Part shown: piece after piece, positions 1 through 5,111 of the stretch
Layout of the letters: each line of letters starts with the position of its first letter
Numbering within the stretch: the first letter of the stretch is position 1
Source: an uncultured Clostridia bacterium
GTDB taxonomy: Bacteria; Bacillota; Clostridia; Christensenellales; Borkfalkiaceae
Length of the DNA: 25,211 bases
Reading direction: 5' to 3'
Assembly: GCA_944354085.1 (NCBI GenBank)
Contig: CALVPW010000044.1
Span: forward strand, 1-25,211
The notes under the pieces: model-generated
Told to the model about the DNA's origin: nothing
What the model saw: the letters and a program-made list of their open reading frames with translations, nothing else
Databases searched by the model: none
Made by a program: the position numbers and the translations under genes

Positions 1-227
1 ACGCGCACGGTACCGCCCGTACTTTTTAAGGAAACGGCGCGTTTTTTGCCGTCCGCCTTTTCGAGATGGCCCTGCGCTTTGAGGCGGTTGATGTAGTCGT
101 ATGCCGTCGCCGTCGATTTGATGCCGAGTTCGCGGCACATATCGCGGACGGTGGGCGGGAAACCGTTCTCATCCGTATAGCGGTTGATAAAGGCAAGTAC
201 CTCTTCGAGTTTGCGTTGACTGAGCAT
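1..227 (-). CDS. lexA: LexA repressor, N-terminal part (runs off left edge)
   Basis: This is the first 75 codons of the SOS repressor. The visible protein starts MLSQRKLEEVLAFINRY and continues with the LexA-type winged helix-turn-helix: G-F-P-P-T-V-R-D-M-C near residues 24-33, then a recognition helix region containing ELGIKSTATAYDYINRL. The C-terminal self-cleaving serine peptidase domain lies outside the window, so catalytic residues cannot be checked. The ATG at 225-227 is preceded by GGAGGA at 235-240 with suitable spacing. The gene has its own promoter with a LexA-type box over the -35 element, which implies autoregulation. LexA represses DNA damage genes and cleaves itself when RecA is activated. 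Identity is confident from the N-terminal domain and the SOS box together. Confidence 0.93.
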   Translation of the reverse strand, partial: MLSQRKLEEVLAFINRYTDENGFPPTVRDMCRELGIKSTATAYDYINRLKAQGHLEKADGKKRAVSLKSTGGTVR

Positions 228-248
228 GGCTGCATCCTCCTTACTGCG

Positions 249-277
249 ATTATATCATATCCGAATGCAAATTGCAA
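249..277 (-). promoter_or_regulatory. lexA promoter
   Basis: On the minus strand there is a -35 TTGCAA (272-277), a 17 bp spacer and a -10 TATAAT (249-254). Transcription should start near 242, giving a leader of about 15 nt that holds the GGAGGA ribosome binding site. The -35 element overlaps the SOS box. Confidence 0.8.
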
Positions 278-287
278 ACATTTGTTC
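276..287. promoter_or_regulatory. SOS (LexA) box
   Basis: AAACATTTGTTC matches the Gram-positive LexA consensus GAACATATGTTC at 10 of 12 positions. It overlaps the -35 hexamer of the lexA promoter by two bases, so bound LexA would block RNA polymerase. This fits autoregulation of lexA. It also lies between lexA and the divergent small gene at 357, about 30 bp upstream of that gene's -35, so it could influence that gene too. Confidence 0.75.
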
Positions 288-318
288 TAAAAATATAAGA
301 TTTTTTTCGAAAAACTTC

Positions 319-347
319 TTGCTTTTTTTGCGCAAAGGGGATATACT
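319..347 (+). promoter_or_regulatory. promoter of the cysteine-rich small protein gene
   Basis: A -35 TTGCTT (319-324), a 17 bp spacer and a -10 TATACT (342-347). The predicted transcription start is near 354, only about 3 nt before the ATG at 357. The mRNA would have almost no leader if that ATG is used. Confidence 0.6.
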
Positions 348-356
348 GGAACTGCT

Positions 357-557
357 ATGGAAAAAAAGATGTGCGTGCTCGACGAAGAGAAGGAATGCGA
401 CGGCTGCATGGAGTGCGAGATGTGCGATCTCGACCCGACGAAGGTCTGCGACAACTGCGGGAAATGCTTGGATATCAAGGAATACGCCGCCATCCGCATC
501 GACAAGGTGTATACCGATCCCGCGGAATATGAACGCGATATGAAAAAAGGACGCTGA
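357..557 (+). CDS. small cysteine-rich protein, two CxxCxxC clusters
   Basis: A 66-residue acidic protein of unknown function. It has cysteines at 6, 14, 17, 20, 23, 31, 34 and 37. The spacing is four cysteines each two residues apart, then seven residues, then C-x2-C-x2-C (KVCDNCGKC). This pattern suggests zinc or iron-sulfur binding, but it lacks the C-x3-C-P ending of a classical 4Fe-4S ferredoxin. There is no signal peptide or membrane segment, so it should be cytoplasmic. The start is uncertain. ATG 357 has only a weak GGA upstream and lies about 3 nt from the predicted transcription start, while the in-frame ATG at 369 has a purine-rich stretch (GGAAAAAAAG) before it. The gene has its own promoter and a terminator whose loop contains its stop codon. 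Short proteins of this kind occur in Clostridia, but I cannot assign a role. Confidence 0.75.
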   Translation: MEKKMCVLDEEKECDGCMECEMCDLDPTKVCDNCGKCLDIKEYAAIRIDKVYTDPAEYERDMKKGR

Positions 558-568
558 GCGTCCTTTTT
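543..568. terminator. bidirectional intrinsic terminator
   Basis: A GGACGC (549-554) / GCGTCC (558-563) hairpin with a TGA loop. It is flanked by A6 on the left and T5 on the right, so it can stop transcription from both sides. It serves the cysteine-rich gene (plus) and hflX (minus, stop at 570-572). The three-base loop is the stop codon of the plus-strand gene. Confidence 0.85.
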
Positions 569-569
569 C

Positions 570-1775
570 TTATTCGTCGAGGTAGCGTTTGAATTTTTCG
601 GCGTGTTCTGCGGGGATGACGGCTTCGACCTGCATCCCGTCGTCCGTGTAAGAGACGGCGCGCTCGCTCACGAGAGAGCGCAGCGCCTGATAGTGCCCCG
701 CCTGCGCGTACGGGACGAACAAACGCGCTTCCACAAAGCGGTCACGCAGCGTCTCAAAGATACGGCGGCACAGCGTATCCAGCCCCGCGCCCGTCTTTGC
801 CGAAATACAGACTGCGTCGCGCGGGAGCCCCGCGCGCGAAGATATTTTGTCGCATTTGTTCATGACGACGAGATAGGGCGCGGAAAAACCCAGATCGCGC
901 AGCGTATCCGTCGTCGTCTCGAGCTGCGTCTCGTACGCGCCCGCGGCGTCGCACACCACGAGCGCGAGGTCGCAGTTGAGCGCGCTCTCGAGGGTGGAAC
1001 GGAACGCGTCGATGAGATGATGGGGGAGATCTTGCAAAAAGCCGACGGTATCCACCAACAAAAAGTCCATCCCGTCGATGGTAAGGCGGCGCGCCGTGGG
1101 ATCGAGCGTGGCAAACAGCGCGTCTTTAACAAAGACGTCAGCCCCCGTGAGCGCATTCAATAGGCTGCATTTTCCCGTATTCGTATATCCGACGAGCGCA
1201 ACCGTGCGCACGCCGTCCTTTTGGCGGCGCTTGACCTGCAATTCCCGCCGCTGCACCGTTTTCGTAAGGCGCGCTTCGAGCGCGCGGATGCGCGTGCGGA
1301 TGTGACGGCGGTCAGTTTCGAGCTGCGTTTCGCCCGGGCCGCGCGTTCCGATCCCGCCGCCGAGGCGGGAAAGCGCCCCGCCTTTGCCTTTGAGGCGGGG
1401 ATACAGATAGCGCAGCTGCGCAAGCTCGACCTGCAATTTTCCTTCGCTGCTCTCCGCGCGCAGCGCAAAGATATCGAGGATGAGCGTCGTGCGGTCGATG
1501 ACCTTTTTTCCGCCGAGCCCTTCCGATAAGTTGACGGTCTGGGAAGGGGAGAGCTCTCCGTTGAAGAGCACCGTAACGTCGAGCCCTTCGAGCAATTCGT
1601 TGAGCTCGGCAAGTTTGCCTTCGCCGATGAACGTCGCGGGGTTGATCTCGCGGATCTTTGCATAGAGCGTACCTGCGTAAGCCGCGCCCGCGCTTTCGAT
1701 GAGCGCGACCGCTTCATCGTGCAAAACGCCGCTGCGTTCGGAGAAGACGGGTTGTAAGATATAGACGTTTTCCAA
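570..1775 (-). CDS. hflX: GTPase HflX (ribosome-splitting factor)
   Basis: 401 residues, normal for HflX, a GTPase that binds the 50S subunit and splits stalled or stressed ribosomes. Visible marks are GELSPSQTVNL in the N-terminal domain (about 73-83), the glycine-rich SRLGGGIGTRGPGETQLETD (136-155), P-loop GYTNTGKCS (196-204), switch I FATLDPTARRL, G3 DTVGF (242-246), G4 NKCD (306-309) and G5 SAK (325-327). The P-loop is unusual: the residue after the lysine is Cys203 (TGC) where Ser or Thr normally helps bind magnesium. The start is TTG at 1773-1775, with GAGG seven bases upstream inside the end of the recombinase gene. The recombinase stop ends two bases before this start, so the two genes are probably translationally coupled. 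Identity is secure; the effect of the Cys is unknown. Confidence 0.95.
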   Translation of the reverse strand: MENVYILQPVFSERSGVLHDEAVALIESAGAAYAGTLYAKIREINPATFIGEGKLAELNELLEGLDVTVLFNGELSPSQTVNLSEGLGGKKVIDRTTLILDIFALRAESSEGKLQVELAQLRYLYPRLKGKGGALSRLGGGIGTRGPGETQLETDRRHIRTRIRALEARLTKTVQRRELQVKRRQKDGVRTVALVGYTNTGKCSLLNALTGADVFVKDALFATLDPTARRLTIDGMDFLLVDTVGFLQDLPHHLIDAFRSTLESALNCDLALVVCDAAGAYETQLETTTDTLRDLGFSAPYLVVMNKCDKISSRAGLPRDAVCISAKTGAGLDTLCRRIFETLRDRFVEARLFVPYAQAGHYQALRSLVSERAVSYTDDGMQVEAVIPAEHAEKFKRYLDE

Positions 1776-1777
1776 AA

Positions 1778-2842
1778 TTATTCCTCGTTTGCATCAGCGT
1801 GCAGTTTGACGGCGTTGGCGACCGATCTGCGGTGATCTTCGGTGATCGCAGCGTAGTGTTTGCGCGTCGTGTTCACATCGCGGTGTCCGAGCACGTCTGC
1901 CACGATATAAATATCGCCCGTTTCGCGGTAGAGCGCCGTGCCGTACGTCGAACGGAGCTTGTGCGGCGTGATCTTTTTCAAAGGGGAGACGATCCGCGCG
2001 TACTTTTTGACGAGATTTTCCACCGCGCGCACGCTGATACGGCGGTATTGCAGCGATAAGAAAAGGGCATGCTCGTCCGAAGGAACGGACGGGTCTTCTT
2101 CTTTTTGGGCAAGATATGCGGCGAGCGCGTCGCCGACCTCCTCCGAAAAATACAAGATCGCCTGATTGCCGCCCTTGCGGGTGACGACAAAGGAGTTGTT
2201 GGAGAAATCGATGCTCTCGTCGTTGAGCCCGACGAGCTCGGAGATACGGATGCCCGTTCCCAAAAACAGCGTTAAAATGGCGGTATCGCGGATCTTCGTC
2301 TTCTCGTGATAGCCGATCGCATGTTTGGACAGCCCGTCGCCGTATTCCGCCGTTTTCAAAAGAGAGGGGACTTCGCCGCCCTCCAAACGGATGATCTCTT
2401 TTTCGTGTAGCTTGGGCGTGGCGACTTTGGAGGCGTTGTTGGTTTCGATGAGCCCCTTGTTGAAAAAGTACTTGTACATCGAACGCACGGTAGAAAGTTT
2501 ACGCGCCTTGGCGCGCTCATCGCACGAGAGCCGCCTGTCGCGGAAGCGGTAATTGGAAAGATAGCTCAGATAGATCTCGAGGTCGGTGTCCGTCACCGCG
2601 TCCATATCTTCGAGCGTGAGATCGTGCACGTCCTTGCCGCGGAACTTTTTACGGACGAGAAAATCAAAAAAGATACGCAGGTCGTATACGTAATTGAGGC
2701 GGGTGAGCGTGCTGGTACGCGTTTCGACGCCGCGCAAAAAATCCTCGCAGAAATAGGGCAGTTCCTCGAGGAGAGAATCGATCTTATCGAGATTTTTTAA
2801 GTTTCGCTCGCGATAGTAATCGGAGCCATCCGTCTTTGCCAT
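1778..2842 (-). CDS. Xer-like tyrosine recombinase
   Basis: A 354-residue tyrosine recombinase (phage integrase/Xer family) that would cut and rejoin DNA at short sites with inverted arms. Numbered from the ATG at 2840-2842, the catalytic set is complete: Arg199 (GTGIRISEL), Lys223 (TRKGGN), His294 and Arg297 (PHKLRSTYG), His320 (LGHRDVNTT) and nucleophile Tyr330 (RKHYA). The N-terminal core-binding SAM-like domain spans about residues 25-140. At about 354 residues it is longer than typical XerC or XerD (about 300) and close to the single-recombinase types XerS and XerH. A TTG six codons upstream would lie within the -10 element and is rejected as a start. It shares a transcript with hflX. 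No integrase-associated cargo is visible, so a housekeeping or local inversion role is more likely than a mobile element. Specific XerC/D/S assignment is not possible here. Confidence 0.9.
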   Translation of the reverse strand: MAKTDGSDYYRERNLKNLDKIDSLLEELPYFCEDFLRGVETRTSTLTRLNYVYDLRIFFDFLVRKKFRGKDVHDLTLEDMDAVTDTDLEIYLSYLSNYRFRDRRLSCDERAKARKLSTVRSMYKYFFNKGLIETNNASKVATPKLHEKEIIRLEGGEVPSLLKTAEYGDGLSKHAIGYHEKTKIRDTAILTLFLGTGIRISELVGLNDESIDFSNNSFVVTRKGGNQAILYFSEEVGDALAAYLAQKEEDPSVPSDEHALFLSLQYRRISVRAVENLVKKYARIVSPLKKITPHKLRSTYGTALYRETGDIYIVADVLGHRDVNTTRKHYAAITEDHRRSVANAVKLHADANEE

Positions 2843-2848
2843 GACCTC

Positions 2849-2877
2849 ATTATAGCACAAAAAGAAAGGGCGGTCAA
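2849..2877 (-). promoter_or_regulatory. recombinase-hflX promoter (apparently leaderless)
   Basis: A -35 TTGACC (2872-2877), a 17 bp spacer and a -10 TATAAT (2849-2854). With the usual 6 nt discriminator the first transcribed base is 2842, which is the A of the recombinase ATG. A GAGG lies within the discriminator and would not be transcribed. One copy of the 16 bp repeat (2878-2893) abuts the -35 element. Confidence 0.8.
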
Positions 2878-2893
2878 TTTTACGAATAGTTAT
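2878..2893 (+). repeat. 16 bp arm repeat, copy 1 (beside recombinase promoter)
   Basis: TTTTACGAATAGTTAT, identical to the two arms of the palindrome at 2966-3003 and in the same orientation as copy 3. It directly abuts the -35 element of the recombinase promoter. Similarity between the copies stops exactly at the 16 bp limits, as expected of a protein binding site rather than a duplicated segment. Confidence 0.9.
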
Positions 2894-2965
2894 AGCAAAA
2901 ATTTTTTTGTGAGGAACGGCCCATAGAAGCTCCCGAGGCGCAAATTCAAGCGATGGGGAATTGAG

Positions 2966-3003
2966 ATAACTATTCGTAAAACACAGCTTTTACGAATAGT
3001 TAT
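2966..3003. repeat. perfect 16-6-16 bp inverted repeat, candidate Xer-type recombination site
   Basis: The left arm ATAACTATTCGTAAAA (2966-2981) and the right arm TTTTACGAATAGTTAT (2988-3003) are exact reverse complements around a 6 bp spacer, CACAGC (2982-2987). Two inverted recombinase-binding arms flanking a 6-8 bp crossover region is the layout of Xer and other tyrosine recombinase sites. The recombinase gene starts 124 bp away. The outward arm sequence TTTTACGAATA matches 6 of 11 positions of the E. coli dif XerC arm as I recall it. A regulatory operator for the recombinase gene is the main alternative. It has no GC-rich stem plus T-tract and is not a terminator. Confidence 0.6.
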
Positions 3004-3190
3004 TGTAAAAAATGGCGAATATAGTGCGATTTTTCGCCATATTTGAATGTATCGTTCAAATGCTAATATATTGTTACGCGTTGCCGCGGCTTGCGGCGCC
3101 ATACAAAATTCCGTACAAGATCCGCTTTCTGACGCCCGTTTTCAGGCAAGATCTCAGATTTTGCGCATCGTTTGCCATCGTTTGCTGCGG

Positions 3191-3220
3191 CAAAAAACAA
3201 AAAACGGCTCACGCCGTTTT
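3191..3220 (-). terminator. terminator of the glycogen operon
   Basis: On the minus strand AAAACGGC-GTGA-GCCGTTTT (3220 to 3201) is followed by further T-rich sequence to 3191. It lies 20 bp after the stop of the GH13 gene and marks the end of the six-gene operon. Confidence 0.85.
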
Positions 3221-3223
3221 AGG

Positions 3224-3243
3224 TACTATGTCACGCATACTAT
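3224..3243. repeat. intergenic repeat TACTATGTCACGCATA, copy A
   Basis: The 16-mer at 3224-3239 is identical to 24402-24417. A second TACTAT follows at 3238-3243 and overlaps the TAG stop of the GH13 gene. It sits between that stop and the terminator. Function unknown. Confidence 0.7.
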
Positions 3244-5063
3244 TTGATCTTGGAGAAGATCCCGTACGAGAACGCGTCACAGATCAGCGTATCGGTGAAT
3301 ATTTTTCCCGTAAGGTGCTCTTTGTACGTCCCCTTAAAATATACGGTGTACACGCCGCTCGAATTGTTGACGTACGTATAGACGACGCTTTCCCGATCCC
3401 TGCGTTCGTACACGATGCAGCCGCCGTCAGAGAAAAGTTCGTCGAATTCTCCCGTACGGAATGCGGAAAACTGTTTGCGCAGCCCGCCGAGCTTTTGATA
3501 AAACGCAAGCAGCTCCTCGTCGGTATGCTCCCAATCAAAACAGCCGCGGCAGAACGGATCCTGGTAGCCCTGCATGGCATTCTCGTCGCCGTAATATACG
3601 CAGGGAACGCCGGGAAGCGTAAATTGCAACACGGCAGCCATTTTTAATTTGGCTTTTGCGCGCGCAACTTCCTTTTCGTTCATCGAGGTGACCGCCATCT
3701 CATCCTTGTTGGCGCATGTTTTGCCGCCCAAAACGGTCAGGATGCGCGGCGTATCGTGCGTGCCGAGGATATTCATGAGGCAGTCGAGCGTCTCTTTGGG
3801 ATAATGGTCGATGAGCATGTACAGCGTCTCGCGCAGCTGCGACGTGTTCCCTGACTGCACAAAGCTGATGATCGCGTCCTTCAAAGGATAGTTCATCACG
3901 CTGTCCAGCTCAAAGCCCTGCAAATATTGTCTGCGTTCGCTGTACGCGATCTTGTTGGAAGCATCCTCCCACACTTCGCCGATGACGACGGCGTCAGGCG
4001 TGGTTTGCTTGACGGCGGCGCGCAACTTTTGCAGGAAGAAATCGGGAAGTTCGTCGGCAACATCCAGACGGTAGCCGCCGATGCCGTGGCGCAGCCATTT
4101 TTTGAGCACGCCCTCTTCGCCGAATACGAATTCCTGATAGGATGCGGAATGCTCGTTGACGGCGGGCAAGGTGTCGATGCCCCACCAGCTGTCGTACGAA
4201 TCGGGAAAATCATGGAAATGGAACCAATCGGCATACGGGGACGTCTTCGACTGATACGCGCCGACGCTGTCGTACCTGCCGTATTTATTGAAATAACGGC
4301 TGTCCGCGCCCGTATGGTTGAGCACCGCATCCAAAACAACGTGGATCCCGCGCTCTTTTGCCGCACAAATGAGGCGGTCGAAATCCTCCTCCGTCCCAAG
4401 CTGCGCATCGATCTTCATATAATCGCCCGTATCGTAGCGATGGTTGGAATACGCCTCAAAGATGGGATTGAGATATAAAACGGTCACGCCGAGCGCCTGC
4501 AAATAATCAAGTTTTTCGGTGATGCCGTTCAGGTTCCCGCCAAAAAAATCGTTATTCAAGACCTTTCCGTACTCATTCGGCTTGTAAGTCGGCTGCCCGC
4601 CCCAATCGTCGCGGCGGACTTTCCAATCCGCGATGGGCAGTTCGCCCGCCTTGCGGAAGCGATCGGGAAAGATCTGATACATCGTACCGCCTTTCATCCA
4701 GGCGGGCGTTTCGTACGACTCGTCGTATACGGTGATCTGCCACGTTCTCAGATCGTTCTTGCCGCAGATCACGCCGTCTCTCCACTTGCCGCAGCCGAAA
4801 AATTCACCGCTCACACGGAAATAGTAAAAATATAACCCGATCTGATTGAATTTGAGCGAGACGGTGAACCCGTCGTCGAGGCGGTGCATCGAGAGCGCCG
4901 TACGCTCTTTCCCGTCCTGAAAGAAGACAAAGCTCGCGTCAAGGTCGTGCGGCATCTCCCCGTTCCCGTTCCAATAGATGCGAAACGTGACGATCGATCC
5001 GCGCGCAAAGGCGCCCGTCTTGCTTTTGCAAGCCTTATTGAGTGGATTATAGTAAAAATTCAT
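3240..5063 (-). CDS. GH13 alpha-amylase family enzyme (neopullulanase/cyclomaltodextrinase-like)
   Basis: A 607-residue glycoside hydrolase family 13 protein. An N-terminal beta-sandwich region (about 1-115) precedes the (beta/alpha)8 barrel. The conserved regions are DAVLNH (245-250), GYRLDVADE with nucleophile Asp334, GEVWEDA with acid/base Glu363, and NILGTHDT with Asp437. The entry sequence TMYQIFPDRF (127-136) and the layout are typical of the GH13_20 maltogenic amylase, neopullulanase and cyclomaltodextrinase group. There is no signal peptide, so it acts in the cytoplasm, probably on dextrins or short branches released from glycogen, or on imported maltodextrins. It is the last gene of the operon, 48 bp after glgP. 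The ribosome binding site before ATG 5061-5063 is weak, so expression may depend on translation of the upstream genes. The exact substrate is inferred. Confidence 0.88.
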   Translation of the reverse strand: MNFYYNPLNKACKSKTGAFARGSIVTFRIYWNGNGEMPHDLDASFVFFQDGKERTALSMHRLDDGFTVSLKFNQIGLYFYYFRVSGEFFGCGKWRDGVICGKNDLRTWQITVYDESYETPAWMKGGTMYQIFPDRFRKAGELPIADWKVRRDDWGGQPTYKPNEYGKVLNNDFFGGNLNGITEKLDYLQALGVTVLYLNPIFEAYSNHRYDTGDYMKIDAQLGTEEDFDRLICAAKERGIHVVLDAVLNHTGADSRYFNKYGRYDSVGAYQSKTSPYADWFHFHDFPDSYDSWWGIDTLPAVNEHSASYQEFVFGEEGVLKKWLRHGIGGYRLDVADELPDFFLQKLRAAVKQTTPDAVVIGEVWEDASNKIAYSERRQYLQGFELDSVMNYPLKDAIISFVQSGNTSQLRETLYMLIDHYPKETLDCLMNILGTHDTPRILTVLGGKTCANKDEMAVTSMNEKEVARAKAKLKMAAVLQFTLPGVPCVYYGDENAMQGYQDPFCRGCFDWEHTDEELLAFYQKLGGLRKQFSAFRTGEFDELFSDGGCIVYERRDRESVVYTYVNNSSGVYTVYFKGTYKEHLTGKIFTDTLICDAFSYGIFSKIK

Positions 5064-5111
5064 AACGAAAGGATACGGTATGCAATATAGTGCGGCGCTG
5101 CACAGCGCGCA

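Larger units (their letters stand above)
2843..3190. other. gene-free region between recombinase and glycogen operon
   Basis: About 350 bp with no credible gene. Besides the recombinase promoter and the three 16 bp repeats it holds two abutting inverted repeats. ATGGCGAA/TTCGCCAT (3012-3019 and 3033-3040, 13 nt loop) is followed directly by ATTTGAA/TTCAAAT (3041-3047 and 3055-3061, 7 nt loop). There is also a perfect tandem pair of CATCGTTTGC (3166-3175, 3176-3185). The operon upstream on the minus strand terminates at 3191-3220, so this region should be largely free of read-through. Confidence 0.7.

Noticed and set aside
2890..3102. A 70-codon minus-strand frame in the gene-free region
   Set aside because: It runs through the palindromes, has no ribosome binding site and shows no recognisable domain.
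5095..5108. GCGCT-GCAC-AGCGC hairpin between glgP and the GH13 gene as a terminator
   Set aside because: The stem is short and no T-tract follows on the minus strand, so the two genes are kept in one operon.
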